From Achromobacter agilis (GTDB lineage: Bacteria > Pseudomonadota > Gammaproteobacteria > Burkholderiales > Burkholderiaceae_B), in contig NZ_UFQB01000025.1 of assembly GCF_900496965.1 (NCBI RefSeq), positions 1 to 64,000 of the forward strand: a stretch of DNA of 64,000 nucleotides, written 5' to 3'. The notes beneath the pieces were generated by a model, which was not told where the DNA came from, ran no database searches, and saw nothing but the letters and a program-made list of their open reading frames with translations. Positions 42,871-51,180 of the stretch are shown here, one piece after another; positions within the stretch are counted from its first letter, which is position 1, and each line of letters starts with the position of its first letter. Made by a program: the position numbers and the translations under genes.

Positions 42871-44870
42871 GGGCGGCGGATCACGATCAAGGTGATGTCA
42901 TCGGATTGTTCCGCGCCGTCGGCGAAAGCCTGCACGTCTTCGAGCAGGCGCTTGGACAGATTGGCCGAAGGCACGGGGGGATTGGACAGGACGGCCAGCA
43001 GGCGCGGGTCGCCGTACTGGGCGTTGTTCGGGTCGACGGCCTCGGTGATGCCGTCGGTGTAGCCCACCAGCACTTCGCCGGGCGCGAGCACGGCGGACAG
43101 GCCGCGGTATTCAAGGTCTTCCTGCACGCCGCAGGCGGGGCCGCTGCGGCCTTCCAGCAGGCGCACCGCGCCGTCCGCGCCGATCACCGCGGGCGGCAGG
43201 TGCCCCGCGTTGGCCCACTGCAATTCACCGGTGGTCAGGTCCAGCACGCCCAGCAGCAGCGTGACGAACATCATGTTGGGATTGTTCTCGGACAGGCGGT
43301 TGTTGATCTTCTGCATCATCAGCGCCGGGTCCGTTTCATCTTCGGCCGTGGCGCGGATGAGCGTGCGGGTCACTGCCATGAAGAGCGCGGCGGGCACGCC
43401 CTTGTCGGATACGTCTCCGATTGCCAGGCACAGGCGCCCATCGGGCAGCGTGAAATAGTCGTAGAGATCGCCGCCGACTTCCTTGGCCGGCAGCATCACG
43501 GCATTCAGGTCGATCTGGTCGCGCGTCGTGTTGGACAGGGGCACGGGCAGCAGGCCCAGCTGGATCGCGCGGGCGATGTTGAGCTCGCTTTCGAAGCGCT
43601 CGCGCGCGGTGGTCTCGCGCATCAGGCGGGCGACGTTCTCGCGCAGCTTGTCGTTCATGAACAGGAAAGAGGCGGCCAGCCGGCCGACCTCGTCTTTGTG
43701 CTTGTCCGGCAGCGCGGCGATGTTCGCCGGCACGCTGGCTGCGGCCGTCAGGTCCTGTTCGGGCAATTGGCGCGCATAGCGCGTCAGCGTTTCCAGCGGC
43801 CGCACGATGCGCGCTGCCACCAGCCAGGCGCACACCAGGGCCACCAGCATCATGCCTGCGAAGATCAGGGCCTGGCGGTTCAGCAGTGTGCGCGCCGGCG
43901 CGGTCAGGTCGCTTTCCGGCACCGCCGTCACCAGCGTCCAGCCCAGCGGCGAGAAGCGCGCGCTGTCGATCTGCCAGGGGCCGCCGCCGCCGTCGAACCG
44001 CAGGCTTTGCTGCTGGCCGTCCACGCCCTGGCGGGCCAGCAGGCTGCGCAGCGTGGCGCCCTTGCTGTCGCGGGCGTCCAGCAGGCCGGCCTGCTGTTCG
44101 GGCAGGGGCACCACCATCCGGCCGTCGTCGGCGGTGATGAAGATGAAGCCGGACTGCGCGAGCGTCAGCTTGGACAGCATGCCGCGCACTGAGTTTTCCA
44201 TTTGTTCGCGGCGCGTCTGGATCTGATCGATGACGTCCTGCGCGCTGTCGGTGATGACGAAGACCCAGTTCCATGGCCGGAAGTAGCCGAAATAGGCATA
44301 GCGCGTTTCGCTGTCGCCGCGCTGCGCGGAAGGCGGCCAGCGGTAGATGGCGAAGCCATAGCCGGACGTGCGGCTTTCGTCGTACAGCGCCTGGGCGAGC
44401 GGACGGTTCTTGAAGTCCGACAGCTGCGACAGGTCGCGGTCGATCATGTCGGGATTGCCGCTGGCCACCACCTGGAAATCGGCGTCGTAGGCGAAGGCGT
44501 AGCGCCGGTCGTCCAGCTTCAGGCGGTTGATCCAGGCGCGCGCCATGCCGCGCGCGGCGCCCGGCGTCATGAGGCCGCGCTCGGCCATGTCGGCGTAGGA
44601 ATTCAGCGCGGCGGCGACCACCGTGCCGGTCTGCATCAGCTGCCGGCGGCCGCTGCGCACCGTCGTGATCTTGTCGGTCAGCAGCGCGCCCCAGCGGGCC
44701 TCGGCATCGCGCAGCACCAGCTCCATCACGTTGCTGACGGCGTGGCGTTCGCTGTTCATCACCGTGCGCGTGACGTTGCGCTGCGTCGTCAGCATCACGA
44801 ATGCAGCCACCGCGAGGAGAAGCGCTACGACCAGAAGAAAAATCTTGCTACGTAGCGACCTGGCGGGCAT
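42867..44870 (-). CDS. btrU: BtrU-like sensor phosphatase (Cache-HAMP-PP2C/SpoIIE)
   Basis: This 667-residue membrane protein has a first membrane helix (IFLLVVALLLAVAAFVML), a large periplasmic Cache-like sensor region, a second helix (IFAGMMLVALVCAWLVAARI, about 320-340), a HAMP segment and a C-terminal PP2C/SpoIIE phosphatase (AKEVGGDLYDYF, GDVSDKGVPAALFM, VGYTDGITEA). In Bordetella, BtrU dephosphorylates the STAS protein BtrV and so frees the secretion regulators. The ATG at 44870 was chosen because the hydrophobic helix follows closely. Confidence 0.87.
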   Translation of the reverse strand: MPARSLRSKIFLLVVALLLAVAAFVMLTTQRNVTRTVMNSERHAVSNVMELVLRDAEARWGALLTDKITTVRSGRRQLMQTGTVVAAALNSYADMAERGLMTPGAARGMARAWINRLKLDDRRYAFAYDADFQVVASGNPDMIDRDLSQLSDFKNRPLAQALYDESRTSGYGFAIYRWPPSAQRGDSETRYAYFGYFRPWNWVFVITDSAQDVIDQIQTRREQMENSVRGMLSKLTLAQSGFIFITADDGRMVVPLPEQQAGLLDARDSKGATLRSLLARQGVDGQQQSLRFDGGGGPWQIDSARFSPLGWTLVTAVPESDLTAPARTLLNRQALIFAGMMLVALVCAWLVAARIVRPLETLTRYARQLPEQDLTAAASVPANIAALPDKHKDEVGRLAASFLFMNDKLRENVARLMRETTARERFESELNIARAIQLGLLPVPLSNTTRDQIDLNAVMLPAKEVGGDLYDYFTLPDGRLCLAIGDVSDKGVPAALFMAVTRTLIRATAEDETDPALMMQKINNRLSENNPNMMFVTLLLGVLDLTTGELQWANAGHLPPAVIGADGAVRLLEGRSGPACGVQEDLEYRGLSAVLAPGEVLVGYTDGITEAVDPNNAQYGDPRLLAVLSNPPVPSANLSKRLLEDVQAFADGAEQSDDITLIVIRRP

Positions 44871-44912
44871 GGACGTGACGACGGTGGAAGAACGTGAGGG
44901 TGTAAAAAAAGA

Positions 44913-44923
44913 TGCAATTTGCA
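44913..44923. promoter_or_regulatory. Palindrome in AT-rich btrU / MFS divergent promoter region
   Basis: TGCAA-T-TTGCA is a perfect short inverted repeat in a strongly AT-rich 110-base gap between the divergent btrU and sensor-MFS genes. It may be an operator serving both. Confidence 0.35.
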
Positions 44924-44979
44924 TTAATTGTAAATACCATTGTCGCCCGTGTGTAAATACTTTGCGGTGCTTCAGCCTC

Positions 44980-47445
44980 ATGCGTAGCGAGCCTATTCAA
45001 ATCGTGCTGGAAGGACTGAGACGCCGCCCGGTACTCGAAGTCACGCTGGCCTGTCTGGCCGTCCTGTTGCTTGCGCAAACGCTGATTGGCGCGCTGAGCC
45101 TGTCCGCGCTGAACCGGCTGGTGGTGGACACCACCGCCGACCGAGTGGAAGTCATTGCCCGCCGCGCGGCGGGCAATATCGAAAACGGATTGCGGCTGGG
45201 CAAGCCGCTGGAGCAATACTTCGGCCTGCGCGACGGACTCCAGGACAGCGTGTCCGGATCGCGCGGCCTGCTCGGCGCCGCCGTATTGCGCGCCGATGGC
45301 CAGACGCTGGCCGTGCAGGGCGAGCTGCCCGATGGCGCCGTTGCGATTGCGCAGGCGCTGGACGGCGCAAGCCGCGACAGCCGCGCGACGCGCCGCGCGT
45401 CCGGCGCGCTCATGTCGGTGTCCGACGGCACGGTGACCCTGGCCGTGCCCCTGGCGGGCGCGGGCGGCAACGTCGTCGGCGCCGTGGTGCTTTCGGCGTC
45501 CAAGGACGGTGAAGCCAGCCGCCGCCTGATCGTGGATAACCTGCAGGTGCTGCTGGCCGTCACCGCGCTGGTCGGCCTGGGCCTCGCGGCCGTTTTCAAA
45601 TACCTGGTGCCGCTGACTTCCCTGGCCGCCGGCGGCCGGGCGCGCTTCGTCGTGCCCTTGCTGGCGCTGATGCTGGCCCAGGGCGTCTATGCCGCCTACA
45701 CGATCTCCACATTCCGCACGGGCTGGCTGGAGGTGACGCGCAACAACGTCGGCCTGCTGGCCGAAGGCTTGCAGCGCGATCTGAACCGCGTGCTGGGCTA
45801 CGGCCTGACGCTGAATCGCCTGCGTGGCGTTGAAGCGCCGTTCTCGCGCCTGGCCGCGACGTTTCCCGCCGTGGCGCAGATCGATCTGGTGGATGGCGAT
45901 GGCCGCGTGCTGAGCCGCGCCGATGCGAACGGCGCGCTCGATGTGGCAGGGCTGCCGGTGGCGCGTCCGCAATCCGGCGATCTTGCGCTGGTGCTGCCGC
46001 TGGGCGCGTCGAATTCCAATCCGCGCGCGCGCGGCGATCTGGTGCTGCGCTTGTCCGATGACGTGATCGCGGCCGGTGTGCGCAGCCGCGCGCTGGATGC
46101 GGTAACCGTGGTGGCCGTGGCGCTGGTCGCCGCCATCGAGATGCTGCTGTTGCTGTCGCTGCTGATGAACCGCGCCTTCGCTTCGCGGGCCACCTTGCCC
46201 GACGGCAGCCGCGTCGGTCCCGATGACGAATCCGAGATCGGCCGCATCGCCCGGCCCGTGATGTTCGGCTTCCTGTTCGCCTGGGCCTTGCCGCTGGGCT
46301 TTCTGCCGCTGTATGCGCGCAGCCTGCCGGCGGGCGGGCTGGACCTGCCTGCGAATCTCTTGTTGGCGCTGCCGATCTCCGTCGAGATGGGCTGCGGCCT
46401 GTTGACCTCGCTGCTCGCCGGCAGCCTGACCGACCGCAAGGGTTGGCAGGTGCCCGTGCTGGCCGGGCTGGCGGTGTCGTGCGCGGGCATGCTGGCCTGC
46501 GCGGCGGCAGGCAACCTGTTGATGTTCAGCGCGGCGCGCGGCCTCGTGGGCCTGGGCTATGGCCTGACCTGGATGGGGCTGCAGGGCTTCATCGTCACGC
46601 GCAGCCCGGCACAGTATCGCGGGCGCAACATGACGGGCGTGATCGCCGGCCTGTTCGCGGGCCATCTTTCCGGCGCGGCCGTCGGCGCGATGCTGATGGA
46701 ACAGACGGGCTTTCGCGCCGTATTCGGCGTGGGAGCGGCGATGCTGGTGCTGCCCCTGGCCGGTGTGCTGGTGCTGATGCGTCCATACATGGACCGCGGC
46801 CGCAAGCAGGCGGGGCAGGTGGCCGCGCGCACGCGTGCGCGGCTGTCCGACACCTTGCGGTTGCTGTGCACGCGCGACTTCGGCTTGCTGCTGCTGGGCA
46901 GCGTCATCCCTTTTTCGATCGCGCAGGTAGGCCTGCTGTCGTTCGCGCTTCCGCTGTATCTCGAAGCCGAGGGCGTGGCCGCGTCCAGCATCGGGCGCGT
47001 ATTGATGATCTATGGTCTTTGCGTGATCTACGTGGGGCCGCTGATGGGCCGCGTGGTGGACCGCAGCCGCATCAAGAAAAGCTGGATCGTGCTGGGCGGC
47101 CTGGTCGGCAGCGTGGGCATGCTGGGCCTGTACTTCAACAGTGGGCTGCTGGCCGCGGCCGCGGCCGTGTTGCTGCTGGCGCTGGCCAGCTGCTTTGCCG
47201 GCGCCTCGCAAGCGCCCTACATGCTGGCGCTGCCGGACGTGCAGCGCTATGGCGCCGCCGGGGCCACCAGCGTCATGCGCGCGGCCGACAAGCTGGGCCA
47301 GATGGCGGGGCCGCTGGTGGTGGGCGCCATGTTCGGCGCCGCGGGCATGGGCGCGGGCCTGGCGGCCACCGGCATCATCTATCTGTGCGCGACGCTGCTG
47401 TTCCTGATGCTGGCGCCGGCCCGTCCCCGGGACGGCGCGGCCTGA
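44980..47445 (+). CDS. Sensor-domain/MFS transporter fusion protein
   Basis: This 821-residue protein joins two modules. Residues 1-400 look like a membrane sensor: an N-terminal helix (VTLACLAVLLLAQTLIGAL), a periplasmic domain (about 40-175), two more helices, a second extracytoplasmic domain (about 240-360) and another helix. Residues 420-821 form a 12-helix major facilitator with RGLVGLGYGLTWMGLQGF and the loop motif RVVDRSRIKK. The transported or sensed compound is unknown. It is divergent from btrU, with the regulatory gap between. Confidence 0.75.
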   Translation: MRSEPIQIVLEGLRRRPVLEVTLACLAVLLLAQTLIGALSLSALNRLVVDTTADRVEVIARRAAGNIENGLRLGKPLEQYFGLRDGLQDSVSGSRGLLGAAVLRADGQTLAVQGELPDGAVAIAQALDGASRDSRATRRASGALMSVSDGTVTLAVPLAGAGGNVVGAVVLSASKDGEASRRLIVDNLQVLLAVTALVGLGLAAVFKYLVPLTSLAAGGRARFVVPLLALMLAQGVYAAYTISTFRTGWLEVTRNNVGLLAEGLQRDLNRVLGYGLTLNRLRGVEAPFSRLAATFPAVAQIDLVDGDGRVLSRADANGALDVAGLPVARPQSGDLALVLPLGASNSNPRARGDLVLRLSDDVIAAGVRSRALDAVTVVAVALVAAIEMLLLLSLLMNRAFASRATLPDGSRVGPDDESEIGRIARPVMFGFLFAWALPLGFLPLYARSLPAGGLDLPANLLLALPISVEMGCGLLTSLLAGSLTDRKGWQVPVLAGLAVSCAGMLACAAAGNLLMFSAARGLVGLGYGLTWMGLQGFIVTRSPAQYRGRNMTGVIAGLFAGHLSGAAVGAMLMEQTGFRAVFGVGAAMLVLPLAGVLVLMRPYMDRGRKQAGQVAARTRARLSDTLRLLCTRDFGLLLLGSVIPFSIAQVGLLSFALPLYLEAEGVAASSIGRVLMIYGLCVIYVGPLMGRVVDRSRIKKSWIVLGGLVGSVGMLGLYFNSGLLAAAAAVLLLALASCFAGASQAPYMLALPDVQRYGAAGATSVMRAADKLGQMAGPLVVGAMFGAAGMGAGLAATGIIYLCATLLFLMLAPARPRDGAA

Positions 47446-47501
47446 ACACGCGCTGTCCGGCGGACGGGCGGGCGCGTTTGCGCCAAGCCGGGCGCGGCCG
47501 G

Positions 47502-48656
47502 TCAAGGCCCGGCGTCCCGGCCGGCCAATTGCACCGGCACGCGCGCGCTCAGGCCCGTGAGCAGTTCGGCTGCGATGGTGCCCGCCGAGGCCGCCACGTC
47601 TTCCACCGCCAGTCCCGATGCGCCCCATAGCGTGACCGGGGCGCCGATGCAGGCGTGCGGAACCGGCCCGAGGTCCACGGCCATCATGTCCATCGACACG
47701 CGTCCCAGCAACCGCGTGCGCACGCCGTCGACGATGACCGGCGTGCCGGTGGGGGCATGGCGCGGATAGCCGTCCGCGTAGCCGCAGGTGACGATGCCTA
47801 CCGTGGTGGCGGCGGGCGCCATGAATGCGCCGCTGTAGCCGACGCCCGCGCCGGCCTGCACACGCTGTATGCCCACGATCTGCGAGTGCAACGACATCGC
47901 GGGGCGCAGGTCCAGCTGGGCCGCGCTTAGGTCGGCGAACGGACTGGCACCGTACAGCGCCAGTCCGGGACGCACCCATTGCGTGCCGGCGGCGCGCGCG
48001 CCGTGCCGCAGCAGGGCGGCCGAATTGCTGGTGGAAACCGGGCCCGGCAGGCCGGCGATTACGGCGCGGAAGGCGGCATCGGCGGCATCCACGCCATCGG
48101 ATTCGTCGGCGCGCGCGTAATGGTTCAGATGCCCGATTTCGCCGGCGAGGCCGCGCCGGGCAAGGGCACAGGCCGCCTCGAACGCGGGGCGGTAGTCATC
48201 GGCCGAGAAGCCCGTGTGATGGATGTCGCCGGCATAACGCAGCCAGAGGGCGGGGCGCTCAGCCAGCGGCGCATGCGCCAGCCATTCGAGCTGGGCGGCA
48301 TGCGTGATCACGAGGTGCAGGTCCAGCGAGTCGAGCAGCAGCGCATCCGCCGGCGAATAGAGGCCGCCGTAGACCAGGATGGGGCCGTTCCAGCCGATAC
48401 GGCGGCAAGCGCGCGCCTCGTTCAAGTGCAACACCGCCAATCCATCCGCGCCGCGCAGGGCGGGCAGGATGCGCGCCACGCCATGCCCGTAGGCGTCTGC
48501 CTTCACCGTGGCCCAGAGCCGGGGCGCGCCGGGGCCGGCCGGCAGCGTGGCGCGCAGGCGCGCCAGGTTGTGGCTCACGGCGCCCGCGTCGATGCGGGCA
48601 TGCAGGGGGCGGGCGATCAGTCCTTCCGGGCGATAGGGGGCATTCACGGGCGGCAT
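47502..48656 (-). CDS. alr: Alanine racemase
   Basis: This 384-residue PLP enzyme converts L-alanine to D-alanine for peptidoglycan. The PLP-lysine motif ATVKADAYGHG is near residue 50, the catalytic-Tyr region AGVGYSG is near 263, and RPGLALYGASPF and GRVSMDMMAVDL are present. The ATG at 48656 was used; an upstream TTG adds seven residues. It lies between the regulatory genes, and its role there may be accidental. Confidence 0.93.
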   Translation of the reverse strand: MPPVNAPYRPEGLIARPLHARIDAGAVSHNLARLRATLPAGPGAPRLWATVKADAYGHGVARILPALRGADGLAVLHLNEARACRRIGWNGPILVYGGLYSPADALLLDSLDLHLVITHAAQLEWLAHAPLAERPALWLRYAGDIHHTGFSADDYRPAFEAACALARRGLAGEIGHLNHYARADESDGVDAADAAFRAVIAGLPGPVSTSNSAALLRHGARAAGTQWVRPGLALYGASPFADLSAAQLDLRPAMSLHSQIVGIQRVQAGAGVGYSGAFMAPAATTVGIVTCGYADGYPRHAPTGTPVIVDGVRTRLLGRVSMDMMAVDLGPVPHACIGAPVTLWGASGLAVEDVAASAGTIAAELLTGLSARVPVQLAGRDAGP

Positions 48657-48785
48657 CAGTGCTGGGGCGTCGCGCAACCGGCGCGCAGTCCATGCATGAG
48701 TGACAGTTGGGCCCGTTTCGTTCGGTACTTTCTATCTATGAGGAAGAAAAACCGATAGCGTGGTTCGATCGATCGCGCGCCGCGC

Positions 48786-49217
48786 CTAGCCGGCGCGCGC
48801 GACGAGCGTCAGGCGATTCCGGCCGCCGCTGCGCGCATAGCGCAGCTCATCCAGGTAATGGCGCATGAGCCGCAAGCCATGGCCGCCGATCTCCGCTTCG
48901 TCCAGAGAGGCCGCCAAGACTGGCGGAGGCGTTTTCGTGGGATCGTGCGGCCGGCCGTTGTCCACGATCTCCAGCGCGATCCCGGTCCCGTCCTGCCGGC
49001 AATGCAGCGTTACCGCGGGAGGCGTGCCTGCGGTTGCGGGGTCGTCGAAAGCGTAGTCCACGATGTTGGTCAACGCTTCGTCCAGGCTCAGCGACAGCCC
49101 GAAGCCCAGCTTGGGCGGCCATGCGTCGCGTTCGGCAATTCCTTCGAGCCATTGCAGCGCGGCGGCAACGGCGTTCTGGTCAGGAACGAGGTCCAACGTA
49201 TCGGGCTGAGGGGGCAT
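48786..49217 (-). CDS. btrW: BtrW-like anti-sigma/HATPase serine kinase
   Basis: This 143-residue protein is of the RsbW/SpoIIAB type. The N-box (DEALTNIVDYAFDD, about residues 45-58), the ATP-lid Asp-Gly motif (EIVDNGRPHDP near 84) and the second glycine box (IGGHGLRLMRHYL) are present. Such kinases phosphorylate the STAS antagonist and bind the sigma factor or another partner. With BtrU and BtrV it forms the Bordetella partner switch. It is divergent from btrV. Confidence 0.85.
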   Translation of the reverse strand: MPPQPDTLDLVPDQNAVAAALQWLEGIAERDAWPPKLGFGLSLSLDEALTNIVDYAFDDPATAGTPPAVTLHCRQDGTGIALEIVDNGRPHDPTKTPPPVLAASLDEAEIGGHGLRLMRHYLDELRYARSGGRNRLTLVARAG

Positions 49218-49381
49218 GAGTCGCCTTGCGTTCAGTGGAGCACGTGCAGGCGCAAGTATGCACGATAGCCATGCATGGCGAACAGAGCGTGAGAGAGTGC
49301 GCCGGCTCGCGTATCATCTCGCCATCGCGCCGCCGTCCTGCTGCGCAGGTGCCGGGCGCCGGCCACTTTTCGGGAACCGCT

Positions 49382-49717
49382 ATGAATCTCGCAATAGAAA
49401 AAATCGGAGAAGTCCTGGTTGTCTCGCCCGAAGGCCAGATCAACAGCGCCAACGCGGGGAGCGTCGAGTCCGACCTGCTGGCCCACGTGGAAAAGGGCGA
49501 AAGCCGTTTCGTGCTGGACCTGTCCAACCTGAACTACATCTCGAGCGCGGGCCTGCGCGTCGTGCTGGTGCTGGCCAAGCGGCTGAAGCAGGGCGCCGGC
49601 GCGCTGGTGCTGTGCGCCCTGCAGCCGCATGTGCGTGAAGTGTTCGACATCAGCGGTTTTCTCTCCATCCTGACGGTCGTCGATTCGCGCGATGACGCGG
49701 TGGCGAAGGTGGCCTGA
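49382..49717 (+). CDS. btrV: BtrV-like STAS anti-sigma antagonist
   Basis: This 111-residue STAS-domain protein has the phosphorylatable serine in LNYISSAGLRVVLVLAK (about residue 56-57). Its unphosphorylated form should bind BtrW and free the secretion regulator. The ATG at 49382 gives the normal STAS start NLAIEKIGEVLVVSPEG. The in-frame extension upstream has no family pattern. Confidence 0.87.
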   Translation: MNLAIEKIGEVLVVSPEGQINSANAGSVESDLLAHVEKGESRFVLDLSNLNYISSAGLRVVLVLAKRLKQGAGALVLCALQPHVREVFDISGFLSILTVVDSRDDAVAKVA

Positions 49718-49726
49718 CGCGCAGGC

Positions 49727-49957
49727 TCAGCCCTTGCGGTGTTCGTAGGAGGTATCCAGCACGTCATCTTCAGGGGTGATGATGCCGGGTTCGCCGGGTT
49801 CCGCGATGGCGCGTCCGCGTCGCGGCATGCCTGCGACGAGCTTGCTGCTCTCATCGGGCATCGGCATGACTTCCGTGCCTTTGCGCGGATCGACGGGGGC
49901 GGGTTTTTCGGTTTCGGCTGCCTTCGCGGCATTGGGATCTGGGGCAGTTTTCAACAT
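49727..49957 (-). CDS. Hypothetical small protein
   Basis: This 76-residue protein is polar, Pro-, Glu- and Asp-rich, and probably disordered. A GGAG site precedes the ATG. I recognise no family. It is convergent with btrV and lies across from the NadQ-like gene. Confidence 0.5.
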   Translation of the reverse strand: MLKTAPDPNAAKAAETEKPAPVDPRKGTEVMPMPDESSKLVAGMPRRGRAIAEPGEPGIITPEDDVLDTSYEHRKG

Positions 49958-50089
49958 GATGTTTGCTCCGCTTGCGGGCGTCCCCGGATGGCGACGCGCC
50001 TGATTCCAGTTTCATCTTAGGACGGCGCGGCGCCGAGGTGGCGCACTGGCTTGTCACGATTGCAAGGGGCTGTTGCAGGGCCCGAACCT

Positions 50090-50095
50090 TATAAT
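50090..50095 (+). promoter_or_regulatory. Consensus -10 hexamer before the NadQ-like gene
   Basis: TATAAT matches the sigma-70 -10 box exactly and lies 25 bases before the chosen start. No -35 with good spacing is clear. Confidence 0.5.
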
Positions 50096-50120
50096 TTCCG
50101 GCGCCTCGCGGCTTTGCGGC

Positions 50121-51089
50121 ATGGCGCCAGGTTTTCACATTTTCCATACGCCTACCTTGACTGAATCCGTCGAACGCTCCGTCCATGCAGAACTCGTCGC
50201 CGTGCTTGTCGCCGTCACCAACGGCGAGCCCCGCGTGCTGACGACGGAAGACGCGCGCGCCTTGCCGGCAGGCCCTTTCGAGCTTTCGCACCGTTCGCTG
50301 CAGGCGGGCCTGCGCGCCTGGGTCGAAGCGCAGACGCACCATCCGCTGGGCTACGTCGAACAGCTCTACACCTTCGCCGACGGAGACCGCTCCGACGAAT
50401 CGGGCGCGCGCGTCATGTCGGTGAGCTACCTGGGGCTGACGCGCGAGGCCGGCGAAACGGGCGTGGCGCAGGTCGGCTGGCAGGACTGGTACCGCTACTT
50501 CCCTTGGGAAGACCGCCGGACCGGCACGCCCGCGCTGGTCGAGGAACTGATCGTGCCGCGGCTGGCCGCCTGGTGCGAAGACAGCGCCGACGCGGCCGTG
50601 CGCACGCGCCGCCGCCAGCGCGCCGCCATCACGTTCGGGCTGGACGGGGCGTCGTGGAACGAAGACATGGTGCTGCAGCGCTACGAATTGCTGTTCGAGG
50701 CGGGGCTGGTGCCCGAAGCGGCGCGGCGTGGCCGCGGCAGCGGCGCCGCAGTGCCGGGCGAGCCCATGCGGCATGACCACCGGCGTATCCTGGCCACCGG
50801 TATCGCGCGCCTGCGGGCCAAGATCAAGTACCGGCCCGTGGTGTTCGAACTGATGCCCACGCAGTTCACCTTGCTGCAATTGCAGTTGGCGGTCGAGGCA
50901 TTGGCCGGGCGCGGGCTGCACAAGCAGAATTTCCGCCGCCTCATCGAACAGCAGGCGCTGGTGGAAGAAACCGGCGAGATGGCGACCGGCACGGCCGGCC
51001 GGCCCGCCAAACTGTTCCGCTTCCGCCGCGACGTCTTGCTCGAGCGCGCGATCGCCGGCAGCAAATTGCCCCTGTCGCGCGCGCTTTGA
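50121..51089 (+). CDS. nadQ: NadQ-like (NUDIX/winged-helix) regulator of NAD synthesis
   Basis: This protein of about 322 residues resembles the COG4111/NadQ family: a degenerate NUDIX-like N-terminal domain (VHAELVAVLVAVTNGEPRVL; YVEQLYTFADGDR) and a winged-helix C-terminus (LMPTQFTLLQLQLAVEALAG, KQNFRRLIEQQALVEETGEM). No intact NUDIX catalytic box is seen, which fits a sensor rather than an enzyme. It directly precedes nadC, the usual context. The start is uncertain: ATG 50121 is used, and weaker alternatives lie nearby. Confidence 0.8.
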   Translation: MAPGFHIFHTPTLTESVERSVHAELVAVLVAVTNGEPRVLTTEDARALPAGPFELSHRSLQAGLRAWVEAQTHHPLGYVEQLYTFADGDRSDESGARVMSVSYLGLTREAGETGVAQVGWQDWYRYFPWEDRRTGTPALVEELIVPRLAAWCEDSADAAVRTRRRQRAAITFGLDGASWNEDMVLQRYELLFEAGLVPEAARRGRGSGAAVPGEPMRHDHRRILATGIARLRAKIKYRPVVFELMPTQFTLLQLQLAVEALAGRGLHKQNFRRLIEQQALVEETGEMATGTAGRPAKLFRFRRDVLLERAIAGSKLPLSRAL

Positions 51090-51092
51090 CGC

Positions 51093-51123
51093 TTGACAAG
51101 GCTTATGCTCGCTCTTAGCATAA
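51093..51123 (+). promoter_or_regulatory. nadC promoter with palindromic operator 1
   Basis: TTGACA (51093-51098), a 17-base spacer and TAGCAT (51116-51121) form a good sigma-70 promoter. The palindrome TTATGCT-N7-AGCATAA (51103-51123), with perfect seven-base arms, covers the spacer and the -10. A bound repressor, plausibly the NadQ-like protein, would block transcription. Confidence 0.65.
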
Positions 51124-51161
51124 ATGGTGCGCAATTCCCGCGCGCCTTTTTTTACTCTTTA

Positions 51162-51180
51162 AATACTCAAAATGAGCATT
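51162..51180 (+). promoter_or_regulatory. nadC palindromic operator 2 over the start codon
   Basis: AATACTC-AAAAT-GAGCATT has arms matching at six of seven positions and overlaps the nadC ATG. Its ACTC/GAGC half-sites resemble operator 1 (ATGCT/AGCAT). Confidence 0.45.

Noticed and set aside
44848..47979. 1043-codon minus-strand open frame opposite the sensor-MFS gene
   Set aside because: Low-complexity His/Gln/Arg/Ala translation that spans two real genes; a shadow of high third-position GC.
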